The notes beneath the pieces were generated by a model, which had not been told where the DNA came from, searched no databases, and worked only from the letters and a program-made list of their open reading frames with translations. Positions 18,095-28,686 of a DNA stretch of 64,000 nucleotides are shown here, in pieces. Origin of the DNA: Erythrobacter tepidarius (GTDB taxonomy: Bacteria > Pseudomonadota > Alphaproteobacteria > Sphingomonadales > Sphingomonadaceae); the NCBI RefSeq assembly GCF_002155695.1, contig NZ_MUYJ01000010.1, positions 1-64,000 of the forward strand. Direction: 5' to 3'. The translations under genes and the position numbers were made by a program. The stretch's first letter is position 1; each line of letters begins with the position of its first letter.

Positions 18095-19137
18095 CTATTT
18101 CCACGCGGGTCCGGCAATATCGAAGCCGCGCGCGGCCAATTGGTCAAGCACTCCGCCGCGTTCCGCCAGCACCCGCAAGGGAACCACGGCCAAAGTGGTG
18201 CCCTTCGCGGCGCTTGCTTCGGCGATGCGTTCGACCCAGATGGTCCTGAGTTCGCTGCCCAAAGTCTCGTCCGCCCAGGGCCAGCATTGGCCGAGCGCGC
18301 TTTCGAGCGGGTTGTGCATCACGGCGGGAATCTTGAAGCGCCGCCAGTTGGCCGCGCGCGCCTCGACGATTTGCGGGCCAGCCTCGACCGCATCCATCGC
18401 CGCGACGAGGCAAGGGATGTGGGCGGTGGGGGGCGCGTCGAACAGATTGTCGATCACATCCTCGCCCCGCAGCGTGGCGGCGCGGGTGATCGGCACATCG
18501 GCCTTCTCGGCCGCGTCCTTGACCACGTCCGAGGCATCGCGCGTGGTGTCGCGGTTGAAGCGCAGCTGCTTGCGCAGCATCTCGAAGGCGGTGAGCAGGA
18601 AGGACTGGCGGGCGTAGTCTTCCTTATGCGCTTCGCCCAGCATCGCCAGACGCTGCCATTGCGCCGATGTCAGGTAGTCGCGCGCCACAGTCTTGTCGGG
18701 CAGCTTGGTGAGCTTGCCGCCGGAGAACATCAGCCGCAGGACATCGCCGGGTGAAATCCTGGGTCGCGCGCCGAGGATCACGCGGTCGGCCGCGCGGGTC
18801 GCCTCCTCGAGCCGCGCGGGCTGCCACGGGGTGGTCTTGGGGATAGCCCGGATCTCGCCGACAAGGATGACGCTGCCGCTGGGCGTCTCGACAATCCACA
18901 TCGGCGCGCCGGAACGCTGGGCGGTAACGACGATGCCGTTTTCTGGGGCCTTTTCTGGGGCGTTGTCGGATTCGGCGGGGGCAGGTTCCTGCCCGGCGAG
19001 GGGGGTAGCAGCGAGCGCGGCCCATCCGGCCAGATACAGGAAAGCTTGCGTCGCTACGCCCTTCGCTTTCGGCCCGCTCATTCGGCCAGCCAGCGCTGGA
19101 TGAACCGCCGCCCGACCGACCGGTTCCAGACGCAGCA

Positions 19138-19138
<1 letters not shown>
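18095..19138 (-). CDS. TraB/GumN family protein, exported
   Basis: A 347-residue protein with an N-terminal hydrophobic segment (residues about 29-49, FLYLAGWAALAATPLAG) and a TraB/GumN-type domain (PF01963). Signs are WIVETPSGSVILVGEIRAIP near the start, the mid-domain SFLLTAFEMLRKQLRF, and GTTLAVVPLRVLAERGGVLDQL at the end, where the family has its G-x-G-H/V-L-x-G-x-x-G-L segment. The usual first His and Glu of this putative metalloprotease fold are not obvious, so activity is doubtful. The ATG overlaps the nadB stop (TGATG). The link to NAD synthesis, if any, is unknown. Confidence 0.82.
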
Positions 19139-20721
<1,583 letters not shown>

Positions 20722-20950
20722 TCTATCCTCTCTCGCCATCCTCTTGCATGACGGGCAAATCACCCTGCCGCAAGCGCCTTGACCTGTCACCTGGGAGTAA
20801 GAGATATTCCCTAAGTCCCGAGCTGGCACCGTGGTTCATGGCGTGGCATGTCAGACGACTGGCACAGGCCAGTGCCCGGAGGCTGGCAGAGGGGCGCGGC
20901 CGTCCAATAACCGAAATCGTCTTTCTGGTCTGCATCAGGACACCTGGTCC

Positions 20951-21109
20951 ATGTCCTTCATTTCCTTTGTCCATTGCACCTTCGATCGGCACCAGCCGGT
21001 GCGGCGCGAAGTCACGTGGGACGGCAGGCGATATGTCGGCCATTGCCGCCATTGCGGCGCGCCGATCGTGCGAATCGGGCAAGGCAAGTGGCGCCGGCGC
21101 AAGGATTGA
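20951..21109 (+). CDS. Small CxxC protein
   Basis: A 52-residue product from ATG 20951. It contains VHCTFDRHQPVRREVTWDGR and YVGHCRHCGAPIVR, a single CxxC pair preceded by Cys and His that could complete a small zinc site, and ends in a basic tail (GKWRRRKD). The pattern of RREV-WDG-YVG-CRHCG resembles short proteins I recall from sphingomonads, all without assigned function. The gene is convergent with the ABC ATPase; the two stop codons are adjacent (TGATCA). Codon third positions are GC-rich like neighbours. Moderately sure it is real. Confidence 0.6.
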   Translation: MSFISFVHCTFDRHQPVRREVTWDGRRYVGHCRHCGAPIVRIGQGKWRRRKD

Positions 21110-22063
21110 TCAGCCCGCGCTCGCCGTCAGCTGCACGAACACGTCCTCCAGATCGGCCTCGCGGGTGGTGACATCCGCGATGGTGACGCCCTGCTCCTGC
21201 AGGATCGCCAGCACCTGTCCGGCGCTCAGGCGGTCCTTGTCATAGGTGACCTCTACCCCGCGCGCCCCATCCCATTGCACCCGCCCGAAATCAGGGTGCG
21301 CCGGGGCCGCAGCGAGATCGGCGGCGGCGGTGACCGCGACGATCTTCTCGCGCGCCATGTCGACCAGTTCGCGGGTCGGCTTGTTGGCGATCAGGCGGCC
21401 ATGGTTGATGATCGCGATGCGGTCGCACAACTCCTCGGCCTCTTCGAGATAATGGGTGGTGAGCACCACGGTCACGCCTTCGCGGTTGAGTTGGCTCACC
21501 AGTTCCCACAATTGGCGGCGCAGATCGACATCGACGCCCGCGGTGGGTTCATCGAGCACGAGGATCGGCGGCGCGTGCACCATCGCCTTGGCCACCAGCA
21601 GCCGCCGCTTCATCCCGCCCGACAGGGAGCGGGCATAGGCATCACGCTTGTCGGCGAGTCGCACCGCCTCTAGCAGCGCCTCGGAGCGCCGGAGCGCGGC
21701 GGGGATGCCGTAGAAGCCGGCCTGATTTTCCAGAACCTCATAGGGTGTGAAGAAGGGATCGAACACGATCTCCTGCGGAACGATGCCGATCGCGCGGCTG
21801 GCGTTGCGCCGGTCGCGGTCGATGTCGAAACCCCAGATCTCGACGCTGCCCGAGGTCTTGTTGACCAGCCCCGCCAGAATGTTGATCAGCGTCGACTTGC
21901 CCGCGCCATTGGGGCCGAGCAGCCCGAAGATCGCGCCCTCCGGCACCTCGAAGCTCACCCCGCCGAGCGCCAGCTTGCCCTCGATGACACTGCCCTTCGC
22001 GCCTTTGGCAGGGGCATAGCGTTTGACGAGGTTGTCGATGCGGATGGCGGGCTCGGATGGCAT
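21110..22063 (-). CDS. ABC transporter ATP-binding protein (NatA/export type)
   Basis: A 317-residue ATPase with Walker A GPNGAGKST, Q-loop IVPQE, signature LSGGMKRRL, Walker B ILVLDEPTAGVD, and H-loop TTHYLEEAEEL. This composition is that of the ABC-2 export subfamily (NatA, CcmA/DrrA-like), which drives export of ions, drugs or lipids through a separate ABC-2 permease. No permease is encoded next to it in the window. The C-terminal region from about residue 250 is a ligand/regulatory extension ending with DVTTREADLEDVFVQLT, typical of DrrA-type ATPases. ATG 22063 fits the family; the longer frame upstream is low-complexity. Confidence 0.92.
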   Translation of the reverse strand: MPSEPAIRIDNLVKRYAPAKGAKGSVIEGKLALGGVSFEVPEGAIFGLLGPNGAGKSTLINILAGLVNKTSGSVEIWGFDIDRDRRNASRAIGIVPQEIVFDPFFTPYEVLENQAGFYGIPAALRRSEALLEAVRLADKRDAYARSLSGGMKRRLLVAKAMVHAPPILVLDEPTAGVDVDLRRQLWELVSQLNREGVTVVLTTHYLEEAEELCDRIAIINHGRLIANKPTRELVDMAREKIVAVTAAADLAAAPAHPDFGRVQWDGARGVEVTYDKDRLSAGQVLAILQEQGVTIADVTTREADLEDVFVQLTASAG

Positions 22064-22331
22064 GGCCTTGGCCCTAATCGCGCCGGGCATGGCGGGGCAA
22101 CCGTTATTCTTCGCCGCGCTTTCCCACCCGCGGCGGCAGTGGCAGCTTGGCCGGCGTGATCGCGCGCCTGCGCCCCTTGCTGCCACCCGCTTTGCCCCGG
22201 CGATCCGGGCGGAGGGGTTTTTGGCTTCAGGACCGTGTCTTATGTGTCTCCAACAGGCCCGAAGATGAACGGCAAGCGGCCTTGCCAAAGGCGATTGAAC
22301 TGGCGCGCCGCGCCCTGTATCGGCAGCAGCC

Positions 22332-22613
22332 ATGAGCATTGCCCCTCCCGAAGTCCTGCTGGTCGATACGCGGCGCGTGAGCTGCGACGGGGCCAGCGGC
22401 ATCCGCGGCGGTGCGGGCTTTCGCCCGGCCGCGCTTGGCCATCCGCGCGTGTTCCTCGAAATCGACGAGCACGGCTATGTCGATTGCGGCTATTGCGACC
22501 GGCGCTTCGTGCTGCGCGGCGGCCCGGCCGATGGTGCCGATCAGGCCGCCCTGCCCGATATCTCGGCCGGGGCGAGTCCGGCGCGGACGGCCTTCCCGCT
22601 CAGCGGCGGTTAA
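22332..22613 (+). CDS. zf-CHCC domain protein
   Basis: A 93-residue protein with the zf-CHCC pattern: VSCDG, then LGHPRVFLEIDEHGYVDC and GYCDRRFVL, giving Cys, His, Cys, Cys ligands for one zinc. The family includes the small mitochondrial complex I subunit NDUFS6 and its alphaproteobacterial homologues, so this is probably an accessory subunit or assembly factor of NADH:quinone oxidoreductase. It does not sit beside nuo genes here. The C-terminal 25 residues are low-complexity. It starts at ATG 22332, five bases before the stop of a weak upstream frame. Confidence 0.88.
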   Translation: MSIAPPEVLLVDTRRVSCDGASGIRGGAGFRPAALGHPRVFLEIDEHGYVDCGYCDRRFVLRGGPADGADQAALPDISAGASPARTAFPLSGG

Positions 22614-22659
22614 GCCTAGCTTTGGCAAGAGCCGGCGCACCTGCTGTGGAGAATCGCCC

Positions 22660-23133
22660 GTGTCGAACCTGTCTGCCCCTTCCCGCCGCGTGATGGCCGG
22701 CCTTGCTGCGGCCCTCGCGCTCGCCTTCGCCCTGCCCGCCGCCGCGCAGGATCAGGGCAAGCAGGATGGCGAAACCAGCGCCGAAGCCGCCCCCATGACC
22801 AAGGGCGAAAAGCGCCTCGCCAAACTGCTCGAAGGCCGCGTTGCCGGTGAACCGGTGCGCTGCATCCGGACCTTCCCGAACATGCCTATGCAGACGATCG
22901 AGAAGACCGCCTATGTCTATGGGCGGGGCGACACGATCTATGTCCAGCGCACCCGCAACCCCAGCGATATCGACGAGAGCGACGCGCTGGTGACCCAGCG
23001 CTTCAACGCCAGCGAGCTGTGCAAGCTCGACCAGATGACCACGGTCGACCGGGTGCTGGGCTTCTTCACCGGCGCGGTGTTCTTCGACGATTTCGTGCCC
23101 TACACCCGCGTGAAGGACGACAAGGCCGGCTGA
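22660..23133 (+). CDS. Exported hypothetical protein
   Basis: A 157-residue product with a signal peptide (RRVMAGLAAALALAFALPAAAAQ region, cleavage near residue 27). The mature part has one recognisable motif-like region, EPVRCIRTFPNMPMQTIEKTA and GDTIYVQRTRNPSDIDESDAL, seen in a family of uncharacterised periplasmic sphingomonad proteins; two cysteines (VRCI and ELCK) could form a disulfide. The start is a GTG at 22660 with GGAGA seven bases upstream; no ATG fits. A hairpin overlapping the stop ends the transcript. Confidence 0.8.
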   Translation: MSNLSAPSRRVMAGLAAALALAFALPAAAQDQGKQDGETSAEAAPMTKGEKRLAKLLEGRVAGEPVRCIRTFPNMPMQTIEKTAYVYGRGDTIYVQRTRNPSDIDESDALVTQRFNASELCKLDQMTTVDRVLGFFTGAVFFDDFVPYTRVKDDKAG

Positions 23134-23142
23134 ACCGGCCTT
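23122..23142. terminator. Bidirectional terminator hairpin
   Basis: AAGGCCGG and CCGGCCTT pair perfectly around loop CTGAA. The hairpin overlaps the stop codon of the plus-strand gene ending at 23133 and lies four bases past the stop of the minus-strand gene at 23146, so it is placed to terminate both. Confidence 0.6.
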
Positions 23143-23145
23143 CGC

Positions 23146-23667
23146 CTATACCGGATCGCGCATGACATGACGCGCGCCCGGCATGTTCTGTCCGGCCCGC
23201 GCCGCGCATCCATCCCCGTGCGAACAGGCCAGCCGGGTCGTGGCAGGACAGGTCGGTATGCCGCTCAAGCCGATGAAGCGGCATCTTGCGCTCCGGGCCG
23301 GGCGATCGAGCACGATCAGCGCATCCGCCTCCGGCACATCGCCGAGGATCCGCGCCGCCCGGCGGATCGCGCTGGCTTCGGCGTGTAGCTCGGCCAGCGT
23401 GAAAGGCAGCGCAAGCGCGGCGCAGCGTTCCTCCAGCGCTTGTTGCTGGCAGGGTGCGGCGCGATCCGCGGCCAGCCGATCGTCAAGGGGCGGCGGCGCA
23501 TCCCCAGATGCGCAATCAGGCTCCGCCTGAGCGGCTGCGGGAGTATCGCCATGATCGCGCCACTTCTCGCCCGCCAGCGGGCCATGCACACGACCGATCG
23601 CCCAGCTGGCGACGGCAAGCAGGCCGGCAAACCCGCCCAAGGCGGCCGGATCAACTAGCAGTACCAT
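23146..23667 (-). CDS. Hypothetical membrane-anchored protein with Cys-rich tail
   Basis: A 173-residue product from ATG 23667, with GGAGGGAG just upstream. Residues about 2-24 (VLLVDPAALGGFAGLLAVASWAI) form one membrane segment, followed by a polar region and, near the C-terminus, a Cys-rich part: ARCRFIGLSGIPTCPATTR and ACSHGDGC. The spacing of cysteines does not match a known zinc-finger family. I recognise no homologue with confidence. It is convergent with the exported protein gene and isolated from the oxidoreductase gene by about 150 bases. It could be a fast-evolving lineage-specific gene. Confidence 0.55.
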   Translation of the reverse strand: MVLLVDPAALGGFAGLLAVASWAIGRVHGPLAGEKWRDHGDTPAAAQAEPDCASGDAPPPLDDRLAADRAAPCQQQALEERCAALALPFTLAELHAEASAIRRAARILGDVPEADALIVLDRPARSARCRFIGLSGIPTCPATTRLACSHGDGCAARAGQNMPGARHVMRDPV

Positions 23668-23816
23668 TACTCCCTCCGCCTGGTGCACTGTCGCCGGAGC
23701 CACCTTCGTCTGCGGGCAGATGTGCGAATCGCCTTGCCCGATACCGCGGGCTGGGCGTCCATGCGGGAAAGCATGGCGCACTCCCGTGGCGGCGGGAATG
23801 CGGGTGCCTACTTAGC

Positions 23817-24791
23817 TTACGCGCGGGCCATGGCCTGCATCCGGGCGATGATCTCCTCGGCCTGACGCATGATGCGGTCGATCAGCTCCTTGCAGGTCGG
23901 GATGTCGTGGATCAGGCCTGCCACCATGCCGCAGCTCCACGCGCCCTTGTCCATGTCGCCTTCGATCATGATCGAAGGATAGACGCCCGCGACTTCCTCG
24001 ACGATGTCCTCGAAGGTGATCGCATCGCCAAGCGCCTTCTCCTTGGCGATCAGGCGTTCGACCGCCGGATTGGTCAACACGCGCTCGGTGTTGCGCAGCG
24101 GACGCATGATCAGGCGGGTGTCGAGTTCGCTCGCGGCAAGGATCGCCTGCTTCACGTTGTCGTGCACCGGCGCTTCCTTGGTGGCGATGAAGCGGGTGCC
24201 CATGTTCATCCCCTGCGCGCCCATCGCCAGCGAAGCCACGAGGCTCCGCCCGTCGGCCATGCCGCCGGAGGAGACGAAGGGTATCTCCAGCTCATCCGCC
24301 GCGCGCGGCAGCAGGATGAAGTTGGGCACGTCATCCTCGCCCGGGTGGCCACCGCATTCGAAGCCGTCGACGCTCACCGCATCACAGCCGATCTCCTGCG
24401 CCTTAAGCGCATGGCGCACCGAGGTGCACTTGTGGATCACCTTGATGCCCGCATCCTTCAGGGGCGGCAGCAGATCGATCGGGTTGCGCCCCGCCGTCTC
24501 GACCACCTTGACGCCCCCGTCGATGATCGCCTTGACCAGGCCCGGATAGTCGGGCGGGGTCAGGGTCGGCAGGATGGTGAGGTTCACGCCGAAGGGCTTG
24601 TCGGTCATGTCCTTGCAGCGCGCGATTTCATTGGCGAGTTTTTCCGGAGTGCCCTGCGTCAGGCCGGTGATGATCCCGAGACCCCCGGCGTTGGAGACGG
24701 CAGCGGCCATCTCGGCAAAGCCCACATAATGCATCCCGCCCTGGATGATGGGGTGCTCGATGCCGAACATTTCGGTGATCGCGGTCTTCAT
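23817..24791 (-). CDS. NAD(P)H-dependent flavin oxidoreductase (nitronate monooxygenase family)
   Basis: A 324-residue TIM-barrel FMN enzyme of the nitronate monooxygenase/2-nitropropane dioxygenase family. Visible signatures are HPIIQGGMHYVGFAEMAAAV at the N-terminus, CDAVSVDGFECGGHPGEDDV in the centre, FVSSGGMADGRSLVASLAMG (phosphate-binding) and GAQGMNMGTRFIATKE. In this subgroup the enzymes also act as NADH:quinone reductases, and the substrate cannot be decided here. The start ATG 24791 is preceded by GGGAGAGGA. Monocistronic; the 266-base spacer upstream (24792-25057) has no evident gene. Confidence 0.92.
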   Translation of the reverse strand: MKTAITEMFGIEHPIIQGGMHYVGFAEMAAAVSNAGGLGIITGLTQGTPEKLANEIARCKDMTDKPFGVNLTILPTLTPPDYPGLVKAIIDGGVKVVETAGRNPIDLLPPLKDAGIKVIHKCTSVRHALKAQEIGCDAVSVDGFECGGHPGEDDVPNFILLPRAADELEIPFVSSGGMADGRSLVASLAMGAQGMNMGTRFIATKEAPVHDNVKQAILAASELDTRLIMRPLRNTERVLTNPAVERLIAKEKALGDAITFEDIVEEVAGVYPSIMIEGDMDKGAWSCGMVAGLIHDIPTCKELIDRIMRQAEEIIARMQAMARA

Positions 24792-25057
24792 GGCGCGTGT
24801 CCTCTCCCGTCAAAACCGTGTTTGGCGGGGACACAAGCGGGTTTGCGTGCGCCTTTCAAGTCCGCTTTTGAGAGGGGCGGGCCGGGTTAGCGTGCCGTAG
24901 CGTCAGGGCTTGTTCTATGGCGAGAAGCGGCAACCGGGGGAAGGGATGCGGTGGGATCGAGTCGCTCCCAGCCCGCCCGGCGCGATCATTCATACCGCAC
25001 CGGCGCGGGAAGACTTTGATCCGGCCCAAGATCGCTGCAATTGCGGCGAGGTTCGCG

Positions 25058-25705
25058 TCAGCTGCGGGTGAAGGCGAGCGCGAAGGTGACCGGCACGGCG
25101 GGCGTGATCGAAGGCAGCTGCGCCAGCGCGCGCAGTTCCCCCAGTTCGTCGGTGAGGCCGAACATATCGGTGGTGATAATGACCGGCGCAGTCGGCACCA
25201 CGGTCACCCGGTCATCCGCGACGCGGGTAACGAGCACGTCGGTCTCGATATCGCTGGAGGCGCCCTTGATCGTCACCGTGGCCTTGAGCGGGCGGTTCAG
25301 GGTTTGGCCGACGGCAAGGCCGGCAAAGGCCGCCGGGTCGAGTTTGGCGGTCACGCTTGCCTTGGGGTTTTCGGCAACCTGAAAGAAGATCTCGCGCATC
25401 CGCTCGTTGCGGATATCGACCCCGGTGCTGACCGAGGCGAGATCGATATCGAGGCTCGCGGTGCCATCGGCGGACACGCTGCCGGAAAGCGTATCGAAGC
25501 GGTTGGCCTCGGCAATCTCGCCTGCCTTGATGCTGACATAGGAGAGGCGTGAACCCGCCGGATCGAGCGTCCAAGCGCCGCTCGTAACCGGTGCGGCCTC
25601 CACCGCAGCACCGCTCTTGGGCGCGTCGCCGGCGGGCTGGGCGCAGGCGGTAAGACCAAGCGCCAATGCGGCGGCAAGCGGGGCGAGCAGGGGCAGGTTC
25701 GTCAC
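25058..25705 (-). CDS. YceI family lipoprotein
   Basis: A 215-residue YceI-like protein, a lipocalin-fold family that binds polyisoprenoids or other amphiphiles in the periplasm. The N-terminus has a lipobox (ALGLTAC, Cys near residue 22), so it is probably membrane-tethered. TSGAWTLDPAGSRLSYVSIK is the first strand of the domain, and ATVTIKGASSDIETDVLV lies near the end. The start is a GTG at 25705; in-frame codons upstream give an improbable Arg/Ser-rich extension. It lies 76 bases after guaA on the same strand and may share its transcript. Confidence 0.88.
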   Translation of the reverse strand: MTNLPLLAPLAAALALGLTACAQPAGDAPKSGAAVEAAPVTSGAWTLDPAGSRLSYVSIKAGEIAEANRFDTLSGSVSADGTASLDIDLASVSTGVDIRNERMREIFFQVAENPKASVTAKLDPAAFAGLAVGQTLNRPLKATVTIKGASSDIETDVLVTRVADDRVTVVPTAPVIITTDMFGLTDELGELRALAQLPSITPAVPVTFALAFTRS

Positions 25706-25781
25706 AGGCAGTACCCTTGATGAACAGGATGCGGCGGGATGGATAGAGGATTTGCGAGGCAGCCGGAAGGGGGGCCTTGAG

Positions 25782-27407
25782 CTACTCCCACTCGATCGTC
25801 CCCGGCGGCTTCGACGTATAGTCATAGACCACCCGATTGATCCCCTTGACCTCGTTGACGATGCGGGTCGCCACGCGGGTGAGAAAGCTGGCATCATAGG
25901 GGAAGACATCGGCTGTCATCCCGTCGGTCGAGGTCACCGCGCGCAGGGCGCAGACCGAATCATAGGTGCGCCCGTCGCCCATCACGCCCACGGTCTTGAC
26001 CGGCAGCAGCACCGCAAAGGCCTGCCAAATCGCGTCGTAGAGGCCGGCGTTGCGGATTTCCTCGAGATAGATCGCATCGGCCTTGCGCAGGATGTTGCAG
26101 CGTTCCTTGGTGACTTCGCCCGGAATGCGGATCGCCAGGCCAGGGCCGGGGAAGGGGTGGCGACCGACGAAGGCCTCGGGCAGGCCCAGTTCACGCCCCA
26201 GTTCGCGCACCTCGTCCTTGAACAGTTCGCGCAGCGGCTCGACCAGCGCCATGTTCATGCGCTCGGGCAGGCCGCCGACATTGTGGTGGCTCTTGATCGT
26301 CACCGAAGGCCCGCCGGTGAAGGAAACGGACTCGATCACGTCGGGATAGAGCGTGCCCTGCGCGAGGAAATCCGCCCCGCCGAGCTTCTTTGCTTCGGCC
26401 TCGAACACGTCGATGAAGGTCTTGCCGATGAACTTGCGCTTGGCTTCCGGGTCGGTGAGGCCTTTAAGGCCCCCGAGGAACAGATCTTCCGCCTCCACGT
26501 GCACCAGCGGGATGTTGTAGTGATCGCGGAACAAGGTGACGACCTCAACGGCCTCGTTCAGGCGCATCAGGCCATGGTCGACGAAGACGCAGGTGAGCTG
26601 GTCGCCGATCGCTTCGTGGATCAGCACCGCGGCCACCGCCGAATCGACCCCGCCCGAAAGCCCGCAGATCACCCGCTTGTCGCCCACCTGTGCACGGATC
26701 TCGGCGATCTTGTTCTTGCGAAACTCGGCCATGGTCCAGTCGCCGCTGAGGCCGCAGACATGGCGCACGAAATTGGCGATCAGCCTGCCGCCGTCGGGCG
26801 TGTGGACCACCTCGGGGTGGAACTGGGTGCCGTAGAAGCGCCGCGCCTCGTCCGCGATCACCGCGAAGGGCGCGCCGTCGGAGGTGGCGACGATTTCGAA
26901 ACCCGGGGCAAACCGGGTGACCTTGTCGCCGTGGCTCATCCACACCTGATGGCGCTCACCCACCTGCCACAGCCCGTCGAACAGCGCGCAATCGGCGGTG
27001 ACGGTAAGGAAGGCGCGGCCGAATTCGCCGCCCCTCAATCCCTCGGCGCCCGTCTCGTGGCCAGGGCGCACTTCGCCGCCCAGCTGATGCGTCATCACCT
27101 GCTGTCCATAGCAGATGCCAAGGATCGGCACGCCGGCATCGAACAGCATCTGCGGCGCGCGGGGGCTGCCGTCTTCGGGGACGCTGGCGGGTGAGCCTGA
27201 CAGGATGATGCCCTTGGGGCGCATCCGCCTGAAGGCGGCTTCGGCCTGGGTGAAGGGGACGATTTCGGAATAGACTCCGGCCTCGCGCACACGGCGTGCG
27301 ATCAGCTGGGTCACTTGCGACCCGAAGTCGACAATCAGGATCGATTCGGGGTGGCTCTGGTGGGGCGGGGAATCGCCCGGGGCAGGGCTCCAAGGGTGCG
27401 CGCTCAT
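25782..27407 (-). CDS. guaA: GMP synthase (glutamine-hydrolysing)
   Basis: GuaA aminates XMP to GMP using glutamine and ATP, in the cytoplasm. The 541-residue product has the N-terminal class I glutamine amidotransferase domain ([16 protein letters not shown] with nucleophile Cys; [13 protein letters not shown] with the His and Glu), then the ATP pyrophosphatase domain ([21 protein letters not shown]-loop) and the dimerisation domain ending [17 protein letters not shown]. Length is normal. ATG 27407 was chosen because the [17 protein letters not shown] strand follows within 25 residues. It is read divergently from the UrcA gene region. Confidence 0.97.
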   Translation of the reverse strand: MSAHPWSPAPGDSPPHQSHPESILIVDFGSQVTQLIARRVREAGVYSEIVPFTQAEAAFRRMRPKGIILSGSPASVPEDGSPRAPQMLFDAGVPILGICYGQQVMTHQLGGEVRPGHETGAEGLRGGEFGRAFLTVTADCALFDGLWQVGERHQVWMSHGDKVTRFAPGFEIVATSDGAPFAVIADEARRFYGTQFHPEVVHTPDGGRLIANFVRHVCGLSGDWTMAEFRKNKIAEIRAQVGDKRVICGLSGGVDSAVAAVLIHEAIGDQLTCVFVDHGLMRLNEAVEVVTLFRDHYNIPLVHVEAEDLFLGGLKGLTDPEAKRKFIGKTFIDVFEAEAKKLGGADFLAQGTLYPDVIESVSFTGGPSVTIKSHHNVGGLPERMNMALVEPLRELFKDEVRELGRELGLPEAFVGRHPFPGPGLAIRIPGEVTKERCNILRKADAIYLEEIRNAGLYDAIWQAFAVLLPVKTVGVMGDGRTYDSVCALRAVTSTDGMTADVFPYDASFLTRVATRIVNEVKGINRVVYDYTSKPPGTIEWE

Positions 27408-27671
27408 GGCAGCGGATTACGAAGCGCACCCGGCGCTGTCCAGCATCGCCGCACCGCAATCGATGTTTTTGCGGCGCAGCAATTTATTCTCCAGATATAT
27501 CATGAGGTTCCCGGATTTCTTGCGTCTTTCGGTTGCAATCTTTGGAACCATTTTCGCTCTTTTCGCATTTGCACAGCGCTCTTGTGCGCTGCACCATAGT
27601 TGCAAAGAGCAACCGAATGCCGACCAACGGCATCAATGCTCAAGACACCCTCTCAACTTCGGAGAATATCC

Positions 27672-27992
27672 ATGCGTTTCATCCTTCCTCTGATCGCTCT
27701 CGCAGCCCCGGCCGTGGCGCTTGCCGCTCCGCCGGCTAGCGAAACCGTCACCCTGCGTATCGCCTATGGTGATGTCGACCTGACGAGCGCCGAAGGCCGC
27801 GCCGCGCTCGAAGCGCGGATCGACGCCAAGCTGCGCCAGGCCTGCCAGTTCGCAGGCGCGGCGCGCTACACCTTTGGCCGCACCCGCATCGACGAGCAGT
27901 GCCTGGCCGATGCTCGCGTAGCGGCCCGTGCCGAAGTCGAACGCGTCGCCGCTGCCGAAGCGCGTCGCGGCGGTGCGATCGCGGCCAACTGA
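27672..27992 (+). CDS. UrcA family protein
   Basis: A 106-residue exported protein with a signal peptide (FILPLIALAAPAVALA, cleavage near 19) and the UrcA pattern: VTLRIAYGDVDLTSAEGRAALEARI and later cysteines in RQACQF and EQCLADA, which probably form a disulfide. UrcA proteins are common in sphingomonads and caulobacters; their function is unknown. ATG 27672 has GGAG 8 bases upstream; the in-frame stretch before it shows no coding character. A hairpin follows at 28021. Confidence 0.9.
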   Translation: MRFILPLIALAAPAVALAAPPASETVTLRIAYGDVDLTSAEGRAALEARIDAKLRQACQFAGAARYTFGRTRIDEQCLADARVAARAEVERVAAAEARRGGAIAAN

Positions 27993-28020
27993 GCCACGCC
28001 AATTTCCTGAAAACCGGGCG

Positions 28021-28042
28021 GCCGTCGGAGCAATCCGGCGGC
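28021..28042 (+). terminator. Hairpin after urcA
   Basis: GCCGTCGGA and TCCGGCGGC pair over nine positions, one G-U, around a GCAA tetraloop, 28 bases beyond the urcA stop. The stable loop favours a real structure, but the following sequence is GC-rich rather than a T tract. Confidence 0.5.
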
Positions 28043-28069
28043 CGCTTGCGTCTGAGGACGCCAATTAAA

Positions 28070-28128
28070 TTGCATATTATGCAACAAACATTGGTGTTTT
28101 ATCATTTGTGTTCGATGGTTTCGAACAC
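28070..28128. promoter_or_regulatory. Pair of operator-like dyads with A/T-rich core
   Basis: TTGCATATTATGCAA (28070-28084) is a 15-base palindrome perfect apart from its centre, and includes TATTAT, a plausible -10 element. GTGTTCGA, TGGTT, TCGAACAC (28108-28128) is a second perfect dyad 23 bases downstream. Such a pair within an A/T-rich island in GC-rich DNA suggests a regulated promoter firing rightwards toward the small peptide gene. No regulator gene is adjacent. Confidence 0.45.
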
Positions 28129-28327
28129 CATAGAGCTGGCACGCAATGTGCGCCGGGCCCTCTCTCCTCCTTGGCGCTCCCCATGTGGGGCATTGCAGAG
28201 CAGCACCAGACCGAACACGGCTGGTCTGTCAGCCTGCCTGACCCGGCACGGACGGCCACCTCCCCCCCTCTGGCCCTCCTGCCCCTGCCGGGCTGCCCTC
28301 CCGCTGATGGCAGGGCAAGCAGCACGC

Positions 28328-28395
28328 GAGACGCGGCCACCCTTCCTCCCCCTATCATCGGTGGCCGCGTCTCCAGCGGCTGGCGCGCCGCCAGC
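28328..28395. other. Two consecutive strong hairpins
   Basis: GAGACGCGGCCACC (28328-28341) and GGTGGCCGCGTCTC (28360-28373) form a perfect 14-base-pair stem with an 18-base pyrimidine-rich loop. Six bases later GCTGGCG, CGC, CGCCAGC (28379-28395) forms a second perfect hairpin. No gene overlaps them on either strand. They could be part of a structured RNA, an attenuator-like leader, or a transcription end. Confidence 0.5.
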
Positions 28396-28573
28396 GCGCC
28401 GGTTGCGGGGCGCGACATTCGGGCTTGGGAGGATGAAACATTTTCGTTCATCGCTGCGATTGAAAATTACGCCCCACACCCCATATGATGCGCCTGACCG
28501 GACGGCGATCTCTCCCCCCTCTCTCCCTCGTCGGACCGGGTCCCGAACCAAAAGAAAGCAAGGGAATCAAACC

Positions 28574-28657
28574 ATGACCAGAATCAGCGAAAAGGCGATT
28601 GCCCTGTTACTCGCGGTTGCGATCAGCGGCACCGCGTTCAATACGTTCATCGTGTAA
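28574..28657 (+). CDS. 27-residue single-membrane-segment peptide
   Basis: ATG 28574 begins a short frame encoding MTRISEKAIALLLAVAISGT followed by AFNTFIV and a TAA stop. A basic and polar N-terminus followed by about 17 hydrophobic residues is typical of a small membrane protein or signal-anchor peptide, and I recall similar MTRI-EKA starts among small sphingomonad proteins, usually somewhat longer. AAGGGAA lies eight bases upstream of the ATG, a fair ribosome site. The long structured region before it and the hairpin after it fit a dedicated transcript. Function unknown. Confidence 0.5.
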   Translation: MTRISEKAIALLLAVAISGTAFNTFIV

Positions 28658-28686
28658 GCGCTCACGCGCCGGACACCAGCTGTTAG

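Larger units (their letters stand above)
28043..28573. other. Gene-free structured intergenic region
   Basis: This 531-base stretch between urcA and a 27-codon ORF shows no gene that I accept. It begins with an A/T-rich island (28062-28130) carrying two dyads, and further on has stable hairpins near 28328-28395. The last part before the ORF is a C/T-rich run (CTCTCCCCCCTCTCTCCC region) and then AAAGAAAGCAAGGGAATC. It may be a long untranslated leader of the small peptide gene, or hold an unannotated non-coding RNA. Confidence 0.5.

Noticed and set aside
20723..21082. Minus-strand frame of 119 codons opposite the small CxxC gene
   Set aside because: No signature, low-complexity composition, and the plus-strand CxxC protein explains the region better.
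22240..22335. Short plus-strand frame ending EDERQAALPKAIELARRALYRQQP just before the zf-CHCC gene
   Set aside because: The last 20 residues look protein-like, but no convincing start or ribosome site exists in that frame; it may be a decayed remnant, so it was not called.
27502..27693. 63-codon plus-strand frame with a membrane-like start before urcA
   Set aside because: It runs into the urcA start in another frame, has a Cys/His-rich tail without a motif, and occupies the likely promoter region.
28102..28551. Minus-strand frame of 149 codons in the structured intergenic region
   Set aside because: Arg/Gly-rich composition without domain or ribosome site, and it overlaps perfect hairpins that account for the sequence.
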